Origin: CAMEGH01 sp052103595
GTDB lineage: Bacteria > Patescibacteriota > Saccharimonadia > Saccharimonadales > Saccharimonadaceae
Length of the DNA stretch: 64,000 nucleotides
Assembly: GCA_052103595.1 (NCBI GenBank)
Contig: JBQEKC010000001.1
Location: 1 to 64,000, forward strand
Reading direction: 5' to 3'
The translations under genes were made by a program, and so were the position numbers. Below are positions 1-10,396 of the stretch, one piece after another (the first letter of the stretch is position 1; each line of letters starts with the position of its first letter). The notes under the pieces were generated by a model. The model was given only the letters and a program-made list of their open reading frames with translations. It was not told where the DNA came from and did not search any database.

Positions 1-995
<995 letters not shown>

Positions 996-1164
996 AGGGA
1001 GTTACGATGCCAACTGTTCGAGCAATCAACAGTTGAGCTAGGTCGGTCTTGTTATTGTGCTGAGCTTACACAATAAATTATCTTCTTCGGAAGACGAGAC
1101 AAAGTTCAAAAAAAGTCTCGTGTAAACGACGATGATTAATTGCACAACTAAGTTGTTAATAAAA
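996..1164 (+). other. 16S trailer with hairpins
   Basis: This is the transcribed spacer between the mature 16S 3' end and its terminator. It holds inverted repeats: CAACTGTT/AACAGTTG at 1011-1036 and CGAGAC/GTCTCG at about 1095-1122. These are likely remains of the rRNA processing stems. I see no coding sequence. Confidence 0.5.
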
Positions 1165-1192
1165 ACACCCTCTGTAGTGGAGGGTGTTTTTT
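1165..1192 (+). terminator. intrinsic terminator of the 16S unit
   Basis: An 8-bp stem ACACCCTC/GAGGGTGT with a 7-nt loop runs directly into six T residues. It lies 170 bases after the 16S end and would stop transcription before the tRNAs and 23S. Confidence 0.85.
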
Positions 1193-1277
1193 GTTGCAGA
1201 AATAGAGCGAGGGATAGCTACTGGATGTTTAAAAAGAGGGGATCCTGACTACATAGAGGTAGCTGCTTCTACTTCAT

Positions 1278-1317
1278 ATAAAAGCACCTCGCAGCAATAA
1301 CCGTGAGGCGCTTTTAT
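1278..1317 (-). terminator. terminator of leftward membrane-protein gene
   Basis: A 13-bp imperfect stem (ATAAAAGCACCTC against GAGGCGCTTTTAT) sits 22 bases beyond the stop codon of the leftward gene. Read on the minus strand it ends in a T-rich arm. Confidence 0.65.
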
Positions 1318-1338
1318 GTGTTGACTGGTTCCTTTTTG

Positions 1339-1632
1339 TTAGATAAACCATTGGAGGAGCATGGCTGCTTCCTCAAGGGTGGCGCCTGATCCGCCACTAC
1401 CACGACCGAAGATCATGCTGAGTACGAACGTAAGGAGGATCGGCACGATGTTGAGCATCGCAGCAAATCCTAGTGCGACCGCAATGAGTCCATAGAGTTT
1501 ATAGTGCTCGTAGTCGGCCACACCGCCGCCGAAGTTATCAGCAACCCATTGGTAAAAACGTAAGAAAACGGCTGCTGCTACAATCAGGGCAAGACCGCCG
1601 AAAAACCAGCCCCAGCTAAATGTAATATCCAT
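1339..1632 (-). CDS. small two-helix membrane protein, unknown function
   Basis: This 97-residue protein has two clear membrane segments (about residues 7-26 and 46-72) and a short glycine-rich stretch, GRGSGGSG, near the C terminus. I do not recognise a family. It is transcribed against the flow of the rRNA region, between the 16S gene and the tRNAs. A TATACT -10 box (1640-1645, minus strand) lies 7 bases before the ATG, so the mRNA is probably leaderless. It has its own terminator. A position inside a former rRNA operon is unusual, and its only clear implication is that 16S and 23S are not joined here. Being a real gene is likely, given promoter, start and terminator; the function is unknown. 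Confidence 0.75.
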   Translation of the reverse strand: MDITFSWGWFFGGLALIVAAAVFLRFYQWVADNFGGGVADYEHYKLYGLIAVALGFAAMLNIVPILLTFVLSMIFGRGSGGSGATLEEAAMLLQWFI

Positions 1633-1648
1633 AATTTCTAGTATACTC

Positions 1649-1677
1649 TTGATTTCTGTTTTAATCTACGCTAGAAT
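1649..1677 (+). promoter_or_regulatory. promoter of the tRNA-Ala/tRNA-Ile unit
   Basis: TTGATT and TAGAAT are separated by exactly 17 bases. The predicted start is near 1684, about 35 bases before tRNA-Ala. It overlaps the divergent promoter of the leftward membrane-protein gene. Confidence 0.65.
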
Positions 1678-1718
1678 GGAAAAAGTCCAGTTGATACTTT
1701 ATCGATGATGACGAATGA

Positions 1719-1795
1719 GGGGCGTTAGCTCAGTTGGCTAGAGCACCTGCTTTGCAAGCAGGGGGTCCGGGGTTCGAGTCCCCGACGCTCCACCA
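1719..1795 (+). tRNA. tRNA-Ala (TGC)
   Basis: A complete cloverleaf: acceptor GGGGCGT/ACGCTCC, D arm with AGCTCAGTTGG, anticodon stem CCTGC/GCAGG around TTTGCAA, T arm with GGTTCGAGTCC, A73 and an encoded CCA. The anticodon is TGC at 1753-1755. The CCA end also forms the foot of a long hairpin that follows. Confidence 0.98.
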
Positions 1796-1918
1796 AGTTA
1801 TGCGCCCGTCGAAAGACGGGCTCAAAACTTGGTGAACATGGAAGAAGGGTCCTTCATCCACACCAGCACCTTTTATATGGGGTGAACCAGGCTTCGGTCT
1901 GGGACACTCCACCAGAAC
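1796..1918 (+). ncRNA. structured inter-tRNA spacer, possible small RNA
   Basis: Between the two tRNAs there are three consecutive strong hairpins. The first (1792-1833) pairs ACCAAGTT with AACTTGGT and GCCCGTC with GACGGGC around a GAAA loop, and uses the tRNA-Ala CCA end. The second (1839-1860) pairs TGGA-GAAGG with CCTTC-TCCA, optionally extended by GGTG/CACC. The third (1879-1914) is two 6-bp stems (GGGGTG/CACTCC and CCAGGC/GTCTGG) stacked around an AA/GA internal loop, capped by a TTCG tetraloop, and followed by ACCA. The third resembles a tRNA minihelix with its CCA tail. I do not recognise the element. It could be a processing spacer or a stable small RNA released with the tRNAs. Confidence 0.5.
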
Positions 1919-1941
1919 TTATAAAAACACTACGTATTCGT

Positions 1942-2018
1942 GGGCGATTAGCTCAGCTGGTTAGAGCGCGTCACTGATAATGACGAGGTCGGAGGTTCAA
2001 GTCCCTCATCGCCCACCA
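1942..2018 (+). tRNA. tRNA-Ile (GAT)
   Basis: A complete cloverleaf: acceptor GGGCGAT/ATCGCCC, D arm AGCTCAGCTGG, anticodon stem CGTCA/TGACG around CTGATAA, T arm with GGTTCAAGTCC, A73 and an encoded CCA. The anticodon is GAT. tRNA-Ala(TGC) and tRNA-Ile(GAT) are the classic 16S-23S spacer tRNAs, so this pair is probably a relic of a once continuous rRNA operon. Confidence 0.98.
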
Positions 2019-2034
2019 CTATGTGGTGTTTTTT
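2014..2034 (+). terminator. terminator built on the tRNA-Ile CCA end
   Basis: CACCAC/GTGGTG with a 3-base loop is followed by six T residues. The 5' arm consists of C72, A73 and the CCA of tRNA-Ile plus one base, so the terminator starts inside the mature tRNA. Confidence 0.75.
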
Positions 2035-2060
2035 ATTTGGAAAAGCACGAGAGTCGTGCG

Positions 2061-2069
2061 TGCTATACT
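2061..2069 (+). promoter_or_regulatory. extended -10 promoter of pyrD
   Basis: TGCTATACT is an extended -10 element. The ATG of pyrD follows 8 bases later, so transcription should begin at or next to the start codon. Confidence 0.7.
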
Positions 2070-2077
2070 GGAAGTAT

Positions 2078-3238
2078 ATGAAATTATTCCGACGTATTTT
2101 TGGGTGGATATATACAACTATCATGAAGCCGCTTTTGTTTCGGCTTTCGCCAGATACGGCACATGCAGCGCTGATTACGGTAGCGAAAGTGTGGCAGCGC
2201 ATTCCTGGATTGCGTCAGCTTACGCGATGGCTACTTGCGCCACGCGAAGAGACTCTTCTGAAACAAGAGCTGTTCGGTGTGACGTTCCATAATCCCGTGG
2301 GGATATCGGCTGGGTTTGACAAGAATGGAGAAGTGCAGCCAACACTTGATATGATTGGGTGTGGATTTGCTACGAGCGGATCAGTGACCTTACACCCACG
2401 TGCGGGCAATCCGCGGCCGTGGTTTTATCGACTGCCACGCACAAAGTCACTTGTTGTGCATGCTGGACTAGCAAACGAGGGCCTTGAACGAGTGATCACA
2501 AAAAATATTCAACAAACACAACAGGTGCAAGAACGCATGCCGCTTGTTCTTTCAGTGGCGATCGTGCCCAGTAGTGAAGCGTGCACGATTCAGCAAGCGA
2601 TCGCCGAAGCCTGCGAAACAATGCGCTTCATTGAACAGCAGCAGTTATCGCAGCTGATCGAGGTGAATATTTCGTGTCCCAACGCGCAAGATGGGCAGCC
2701 GTTTACTCAACCAGATCACCTTGAAGCCCTGCTGCAGGCGGTTGATGAGCTTCAGTTGACACTGCCGGTATTTGTCAAAATGCCTAATAAGCCGACGTGG
2801 AATGAGTTTGAGCCGTTAATCGCATGCGTCGCACAACATGACGTGCAAGGGGTGACGATTAGTAACTTAGTAAAAGATCGCGAAACAGTTGATCTGCAAG
2901 ATGAACTACCAGAAGCCGTGAAAGGTGGCCTTAGCGGTAAGCCAACCTGGGAGCGCAGCAATGCGCTCATTCGCGAAACGTATAAACGCTACGGCGATAC
3001 GCTGGTCATTATTGGGGTGGGCGGCATCTTTAGTGCAGACAATGCTTACGAAAAAATTCAAAATGGTGCGAGCCTTGTTGCGCTGATTACGGGGATGATT
3101 TTTGAGGGTCCGCAGTTGATCGGCGACATTACGACAGGACTTACTAATCACTTGAAACGTGACGGTTTTTCCTCGCTGTCAGAGGCGGTAGGGAGTGCTG
3201 TGCAGGACAATATCAAAAAAGCAGAAAAATCTTCGTAA
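2078..3238 (+). CDS. pyrD: dihydroorotate dehydrogenase, class 2-like
   Basis: This enzyme oxidises dihydroorotate to orotate in pyrimidine synthesis. Class 2 enzymes sit on the membrane and pass electrons to quinone. The 386-residue protein has the class 2 layout: an N-terminal helical membrane-binding part (about 1-50), NPVGISAGFDKNG at 72-84, GNPRPWFYRLP at 110-120, GGLSGKP, and the FMN-phosphate region IIGVGGI...ALITGMIFEGP. The active-site base is in NISCPN, Cys at 200; class 2 enzymes normally have Ser (NxSSPN), and Cys is typical of class 1. The ATG at 2078 is preferred over an upstream in-frame codon at 2021 because the latter lies before the promoter. No other pyr gene is in the window, and it lies between the rRNA genes. 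It could have a shifted electron acceptor. Confidence 0.88.
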   Translation: MKLFRRIFGWIYTTIMKPLLFRLSPDTAHAALITVAKVWQRIPGLRQLTRWLLAPREETLLKQELFGVTFHNPVGISAGFDKNGEVQPTLDMIGCGFATSGSVTLHPRAGNPRPWFYRLPRTKSLVVHAGLANEGLERVITKNIQQTQQVQERMPLVLSVAIVPSSEACTIQQAIAEACETMRFIEQQQLSQLIEVNISCPNAQDGQPFTQPDHLEALLQAVDELQLTLPVFVKMPNKPTWNEFEPLIACVAQHDVQGVTISNLVKDRETVDLQDELPEAVKGGLSGKPTWERSNALIRETYKRYGDTLVIIGVGGIFSADNAYEKIQNGASLVALITGMIFEGPQLIGDITTGLTNHLKRDGFSSLSEAVGSAVQDNIKKAEKSS

Positions 3239-3535
3239 AAAGGCTTGCAAAAAGCAGTATCCTTCTATATAATTAAAAAAAGTTAAGCGAATGTTCTTGG
3301 GAACCTCTGGCGGTGTGTAAACACTCGGCATACGTATTCTACAGCGTGTGCAAAAATACAACGAAAAATCACTTTACAACATGCGAGTAAAAGTGATATT
3401 ATAAGAAAGCTGACTTGAGTGCAGAAAGATTCCACCACAAATATGTAGTGAATTCGAATGTGCTCTCAAGAGGTGAGTATGCGCAAGGTCATTAACAAAT
3501 TGATTAAGAAAATATGAGTTTTTATTTTTGACGGC
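3239..3535 (+). promoter_or_regulatory. 23S upstream region: promoter and leader
   Basis: There is no gene in this stretch. A plausible 23S promoter is TTTACA at 3373-3378 and TATTAT at 3397-3402 (18-bp spacer), starting near 3409. A boxA-like sequence, GGTCATTAACAAATT, lies at 3487-3501 and resembles the rRNA antitermination signal that recruits NusB/S10. I see no clear terminator after pyrD, so read-through into 23S is also possible. Confidence 0.55.
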
Positions 3536-3563
3536 CTAGTAAGTGCTATATAGCAATTACTAG
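3536..3563 (+). other. hairpin just before 23S
   Basis: CTAGTAA-TGCTA pairs with TAGCA-TTACTAG with one mismatch and a 2-base loop. It stands 12 bases before the 23S terminal helix and is probably an rRNA maturation signal. Confidence 0.5.
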
Positions 3564-3575
3564 TTAAGTCAATGC

Positions 3576-6826
<3,251 letters not shown>

Positions 6827-7025
6827 GTCCTTGTCTGCTACGTTTATGCTTGCATAAACTGCGCGGACGAGGTAGACTTAACTAGTAATTGGTGTATATC
6901 ACACCAACGTCAAGATAACTAACTTATCTTAATCAAATCGTGCTGTCCGTTTCAAGGACATCGAAGTAAGGCTTTTGACCCACCGACTTCTTTACGTCGG
7001 CTCAAAGTGTCTGAAAAAGCCTTAC
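6827..7025 (+). other. 23S-5S spacer with processing hairpins
   Basis: Four hairpins fill this spacer. A long one (6829-6872) follows 23S, with CCTTGTCTGC against GCGGACGAGG and GTTTATG/CATAAAC inside. TTGGTGT/ACACCAA and AAGATAA/TTATCTT come next. The last is a perfect 15-bp inverted repeat, 6962-6976 with 7015-7029, enclosing CCGAC/GTCGG. Its 3' arm runs into the first four bases of 5S, so the precursor can fold in a way that competes with the 5S terminal helix. Confidence 0.6.
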
Positions 7026-7133
7026 TTCGGTGCCCATGGCGAGGAGGAAATACCTGTTCCCATTCCGAACACAGAAGTCAAGCTCCTCAGCGGCGATTAT
7101 ACTGCGAAAGTGGGAAACTAGCACGGTGCCGAA
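7026..7133 (+). rRNA. rrf: 5S ribosomal RNA
   Basis: About 108 bases with the usual 5S landmarks: terminal helix TTCGGTGCC/GGTGCCGAA, the segment CCTGTTCCCATTCCGAACACAGAAGT, and the loop E region. It lies 200 bases after 23S and just before a terminator, so 23S-5S is one unit. Confidence 0.95.
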
Positions 7134-7141
7134 TTATAAAA

Positions 7142-7168
7142 AAGACTTCCGAATAGGAGGTCTTTTTT
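7142..7168 (+). terminator. terminator of the 23S-5S unit
   Basis: A 9-bp stem AAGACTTCC/GGAGGTCTT with loop GAATA is followed by a T run. It lies 8 bases after 5S. Confidence 0.85.
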
Positions 7169-7207
7169 CTTTGGTTTTAATTATTTTATCGACCATACTA
7201 GTACTAT

Positions 7208-7666
7208 ATGACCTGCGAAATCTGCATAATCCTTAAAAATCCATCGCCCGACGAACTTGCCTTGCGAATTGAAGACGGTAAGTTTTGGCATACGACGCTA
7301 CGGCTCGATCAAGAACATTTAGGAACGGTGTTTATTACCGCCAAGCGCCACGTGGCCTTGCTGCCGGATGTAACGGCGGTCGAAGAACGGGAATTTATCG
7401 CCATGCGTAACCGAATTATTCGCGCGCAAATGCAGGAGTTTGGCGCAAAGGTTGTGAACGTTTCATGCCTAATGAACCACGCGTTTACTGTGGAAGGGGA
7501 TGGCTTGCCGCATGTGCATTATCATCTTAAGCCACGCTACGCCGCGCCGGTGGAGAGGTTTGGCCGTACCTTTGTCGATCGGCAGTTCGGCGCATATATC
7601 AAAGACAAGCATTCAAATGTAGTGGATACTGAGACGGCAAAGCAGATCGTAGCAGCGTTGCAATAG
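7208..7666 (+). CDS. HIT family protein
   Basis: This 152-residue protein carries the histidine triad HVHYHLK near residue 101, matching the HxHxHxx signature of the HIT superfamily of nucleotide hydrolases and transferases. The central His is the nucleophile in this family. It starts with MTCEICIIL, where the two cysteines recall the CxxC that opens many HIT proteins. The branch (Hint-like, Fhit-like, GalT-like) cannot be told by eye and the substrate is unknown. The ATG lies 8 bases after a CATACT -10 box, so the mRNA is probably leaderless. It is a single gene directly after the rRNA terminator. Confidence 0.88.
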   Translation: MTCEICIILKNPSPDELALRIEDGKFWHTTLRLDQEHLGTVFITAKRHVALLPDVTAVEEREFIAMRNRIIRAQMQEFGAKVVNVSCLMNHAFTVEGDGLPHVHYHLKPRYAAPVERFGRTFVDRQFGAYIKDKHSNVVDTETAKQIVAALQ

Positions 7667-7717
7667 ATAGTGTAGTTCTGTAAAATTTGCAAAATATAGC
7701 AAAAATAGCATAACTAC

Positions 7718-7745
7718 TTGACAAATCTAGAGAGAGTATTATAAG
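7718..7745 (+). promoter_or_regulatory. promoter of acidic protein gene
   Basis: TTGACA and TATAAG are separated by 16 bases. The leader is A-rich, like those of the shared-promoter genes further on, but the -10 region is different. Confidence 0.55.
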
Positions 7746-7786
7746 AATATCCTATTAAAAAACAAAAAATGAAGGAAACAGTAGAA

Positions 7787-8362
7787 ATGTCGGAACGACT
7801 ACACAATAATAATGAAGAAGAACCTGTGAGCGTTGAGCAATTGAAGTCTCGAGCGCTGGATTTGATGGAAGAATATCATGACTATATGATAGATCGTCCA
7901 GTGGGGATTCCCGAGGATTCACAGGCCGTAACTTTGACGTTAGATAGCGACCAGGGGCGGGTGAATATTATGAGTGGTTATGGCCCTAAGGGTCACTACT
8001 TGCAGGGTATGCACGTAAGTATAAATCGATATAATTCAGACGACAAGACGCGACGGACGCGTTCATGGAATATTAATGACCAAGCAGGTGAAGTGACTTA
8101 TAGCGACAGGTTTGAGTACGAGGGCGACATCCCAGAGGCACCTTTGTTCGAGGAATTGGATGAAATGTCGGAGGATGAGTTTGCGGATAAAATAACGCAA
8201 GATGCACTCAACGCTCTCGCTCATGCTGAATCTCTTGTTGCGTCTCGGGATCTGGAAAAGAAGTTAGGTTTGAACGACCAGCCAGCAACACAGGAACAGT
8301 TACACGACCTTAGTGATATACTTGATGAGCCATTGTCTCCAGTCGAATATCCTCGTTTCTAG
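7787..8362 (+). CDS. acidic hypothetical protein
   Basis: No recognised family. The protein of about 191 residues is strongly acidic, has no signal peptide or membrane segment, and has a central part rich in charged and polar residues (MSGYGPKGHYLQGMHVSINRY) that may form a small beta domain. The C-terminal third looks helical. The chosen ATG begins MSERLHNN and is preceded by GAAGGAA; an in-frame ATG six codons upstream (7769) is also possible. Its A-rich leader, a start reading ATGTC and its acidity resemble the shared-promoter proteins at 39.3, 40.7 and 51.7 kb, so it may belong with them. It is a single-gene unit with its own terminator. Confidence 0.7.
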   Translation: MSERLHNNNEEEPVSVEQLKSRALDLMEEYHDYMIDRPVGIPEDSQAVTLTLDSDQGRVNIMSGYGPKGHYLQGMHVSINRYNSDDKTRRTRSWNINDQAGEVTYSDRFEYEGDIPEAPLFEELDEMSEDEFADKITQDALNALAHAESLVASRDLEKKLGLNDQPATQEQLHDLSDILDEPLSPVEYPRF

Positions 8363-8386
8363 GTTTCTGACAAATAAGGTTACTAT

Positions 8387-8425
8387 AAAAACGACCCGTC
8401 TCGCAGATCGGGTCGTTTTCTTTTT
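8387..8425 (+). terminator. terminator after acidic protein gene
   Basis: An 11-bp stem AAAACGACCCG/CGGGTCGTTTT with a long loop is followed by a T-rich tail, 24 bases after the stop codon. Confidence 0.85.
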
Positions 8426-8562
8426 TGGTGGATGTGTGTTTTACATCCAAACAAGTGCCTTGTTCGTTCATTAACTGTGGTGGAATGAACTTATTTTTAC
8501 TATATCGCACCAGGAGCATAAGTGCAATACTTTTTTCACAACAAAAAAGCTTATTGTAAACA

Positions 8563-8591
8563 TTGACAAAAAGCACAAGCTGTGTTATATT
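8563..8591 (+). promoter_or_regulatory. promoter of KGG protein gene
   Basis: TTGACA and TATATT with exactly 17 bases between. This is one of the strongest promoters by consensus in the window. The predicted start near 8598 leaves an 85-base 5' leader. Confidence 0.75.
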
Positions 8592-8630
8592 AAAACCATA
8601 CACATATCACGTGTGAGGTAAAAGTGAGAG

Positions 8631-8663
8631 GGTTTCCACGATTTTTTCTGTGGAAACCTTTTT
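8631..8663 (+). promoter_or_regulatory. terminator-like hairpin in the KGG gene leader
   Basis: A perfect 9-bp stem GGTTTCCAC/GTGGAAACC with a T-rich loop is followed by five T residues, 22 bases before the start codon. In form it is an intrinsic terminator placed inside the 5' UTR, pointing to attenuation. Upstream ACAC...GTGT repeats (about 8600-8615) could take part in a switch. Confidence 0.6.
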
Positions 8664-8684
8664 AATAAATGAGGAGAACTCTGC

Positions 8685-8945
8685 ATGGCAGGTACAAAAA
8701 CTGGTGGCGCTAAAGCTGCATCAACAAACAAAACAAAGCACGGCGCTGACTTTTATGCACGTATCGGTGCAATGGGTGGCAAAAAAGGCCGTACAGGTGG
8801 ATTTGCTGCGAACCCAGAGCTAGCTCGTATCGCTGGCGCAAAAGGTGGTCGCATTAGTCGTCGTGGTAAAAAAGCGGCAACACAAACGATGAACATTCCC
8901 GTTTCACAAGAAACGACCCAAGAAGACGTTCAACTCGCTGCGTAA
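8685..8945 (+). CDS. KGG-repeat stress protein
   Basis: An 86-residue basic protein with GAMGGKKG and GAKGGRIS, copies of the glycine-rich KGG motif seen in stress-induced proteins such as Bacillus GsiB and plant LEA-like proteins. Those proteins are thought to be hydrophilic protectants, with no enzyme activity. The N terminus is Lys/Ala/Gly/Thr rich and the C terminus is acidic and polar. Start: ATG after GAGGAG with 8-base spacing, a good ribosome binding site. The strong promoter and a terminator-like hairpin in the leader suggest expression that is high but conditional. Confidence 0.8.
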   Translation: MAGTKTGGAKAASTNKTKHGADFYARIGAMGGKKGRTGGFAANPELARIAGAKGGRISRRGKKAATQTMNIPVSQETTQEDVQLAA

Positions 8946-8977
8946 CACTACTCAATCGCGACTGATATAGTTTCCAT

Positions 8978-9016
8978 CTATCAAAAACACCCCGTTCGTG
9001 GGGTGTTTTTTGATAG
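8978..9016. terminator. two-way terminator between convergent genes
   Basis: A near-perfect 16-bp stem (CTATCAAAAACACCCC with its complement) and loop GTTCGT. A/T runs on both sides let it serve both the KGG gene and the leftward ImmA-like gene. Confidence 0.85.
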
Positions 9017-9024
9017 GCGAGAGA

Positions 9025-9483
9025 TCACGCACTGTAGCGATGGACGCGTGTTTGCGTGCCTTCGTTTGTTTTCCAGGTGTGCTGACAGCCAAGGCAGCGA
9101 TACTGCTGTTTTTGCACTTCGACGCCGGTAAGTGTGCAGCACGGGCAGGTGCTTTTTGCGTGGAGCCAGTCGCGATACGTATCGAGGTGATCTTCAATAA
9201 AATCAGGGTCAATCACTAAGTCGTAAGCAGGCGCGAGGACTGTTGTGGCATGGTGCCAAGCATCACGCTCCATTGCTAAGAGTTCGATATCGCGCCGATA
9301 GTCAGCGTGATGAAGGCAGGCGTGGCCAAGCTCATGGAGGAGAACCCATTCAATATGTGGATCATTTGTGGCATAAAAGATAGTGTTTTTGGTGTGTGAC
9401 CAATGAGAGATATCGCCCTCGATAAACTGAAATTGCGAAAAATCCGTCTGCAGCGTATTAACGAGCGAGGAAATCGATGGCAT
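9025..9483 (-). CDS. ImmA/IrrE-like zinc peptidase with zinc ribbon
   Basis: About 152 residues. The zincin motif HELGH at 50-54 (in VLLHELGHACLHH) marks it as a metallopeptidase of the ImmA/IrrE type, which often cleaves repressors. The C-terminal part has two cysteine pairs (CPCC and CLGC), a likely zinc ribbon. No DNA-binding helix-turn-helix is attached and no repressor gene is adjacent. It follows the ROK kinase gene with overlapping ends. I chose the second in-frame ATG because GGCGGA precedes it by 8 bases; the alternative at 9510 would lengthen the overlap. The target is unknown. Confidence 0.72.
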   Translation of the reverse strand: MPSISSLVNTLQTDFSQFQFIEGDISHWSHTKNTIFYATNDPHIEWVLLHELGHACLHHADYRRDIELLAMERDAWHHATTVLAPAYDLVIDPDFIEDHLDTYRDWLHAKSTCPCCTLTGVEVQKQQYRCLGCQHTWKTNEGTQTRVHRYSA

Positions 9484-10270
9484 GATAATATCCGCCGTAG
9501 GCAACGGCATGTTCTGGATGACGGGCTTGTATAAAGTGTGGACGGGTAATGTGCGGAGGTAATTTTTCTTCCAATAGACCGACTAGGTATTCTTCGTAAC
9601 GGTCAAAATAGGTGCCCATACTGCCACCAAACACAACAACGTCCGGCTGTGAAAGGGGGATAATCGCTAAAAATCCACGCGAAATGCGATCAGCGATATG
9701 ACGCCACTGGCGCTTGCTGGTGATTTCGTTGGCATATTTGCCGTAGGTTTCGTAAATGGCGCGCCCACTTGCAAAACTTTCCCATTCGCACACGCGACCG
9801 TCAAATTCCACGAGCATCTGGCCGCCCTCGCTGTAACGCATGCCTGGGTTGATATCACCATCAGTGATAAACCCGGTGCCAATACCCGTACTGACGGTTA
9901 CGTACAGCACTGATGGATATATTGTCTTCATCATTCGTGCTTCGGCAAGACCAGCTAAATTAGCATCATTGTCGACCAGAATGGGTGCACTGTTGAAGAT
10001 AGAGCCAAGCTCTTTTTTGATGTCAAAATTGCGCCACCCAAGGTTTTTACACCACAGGGCGATATCGTTCTTGATAATGCCCGGAAGTGCAATTGAAACA
10101 GCATCGACCCGCCCTTTTATCGGTAAGCTTTCAAGGGCTTCGCGCAGCAATGCAATGTATTTTACTGTGTTTTTTGGTGTTGGAAATTTGAAGTGCGCTT
10201 TCATTTCCCCTTTGTTTGTAAATGCGGCAACAAGTGTTTTTGTGCCCCCTGTATCAACCGTAACAATCAT
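9458..10270 (-). CDS. ROK family sugar kinase-like protein
   Basis: This 270-residue protein has the ROK/actin-fold ATPase pattern: phosphate-1 motif DTGGTKT (6-12), VDNDANLAGLAEA in the sugar-binding region, phosphate-2 motif VSTGIGTGFI and the adenosine region VVFGGS. ROK kinases phosphorylate glucose, N-acetylglucosamine, N-acetylmannosamine or other sugars. The zinc-binding signature CxCGxxGCxE that normally follows the catalytic part is absent; the segment reads GRVCEWESFASGRA. Substrate cannot be assigned. The start codon lies 6 bases after the extended -10 TGCTACACT (minus strand), so it is probably leaderless. The ImmA-like gene overlaps its 3' end. Confidence 0.82.
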   Translation of the reverse strand: MIVTVDTGGTKTLVAAFTNKGEMKAHFKFPTPKNTVKYIALLREALESLPIKGRVDAVSIALPGIIKNDIALWCKNLGWRNFDIKKELGSIFNSAPILVDNDANLAGLAEARMMKTIYPSVLYVTVSTGIGTGFITDGDINPGMRYSEGGQMLVEFDGRVCEWESFASGRAIYETYGKYANEITSKRQWRHIADRISRGFLAIIPLSQPDVVVFGGSMGTYFDRYEEYLVGLLEEKLPPHITRPHFIQARHPEHAVAYGGYYHAIDFLAR

Positions 10271-10328
10271 AGTTCTAGTGTAGCATATTGATGGCTATCG
10301 TGTTGAGGAGCCAAAATAGGTAAAAACC

Positions 10329-10357
10329 TTGCATTGTTAATCAAAATAGAGTATAAT
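10329..10357 (+). promoter_or_regulatory. promoter of LPETG protein gene
   Basis: TTGCAT and consensus TATAAT with exactly 17 bases between. Confidence 0.75.
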
Positions 10358-10396
10358 ATAGAAAAGTATATATTTGCAGGAGATGAAAGGTAACGC

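Noticed and set aside
1279..1317. CRISPR-like short repeat
   Set aside because: It is a single inverted repeat that fits a terminator; no direct repeat array is present anywhere in the window.
2021..2077. Longer N terminus for pyrD
   Set aside because: The upstream start lies in the tRNA terminator, and the promoter falls between it and the ATG at 2078.
7014..7236. 68-codon frame overlapping 5S and its terminator
   Set aside because: It runs through the 5S gene and the terminator stem.
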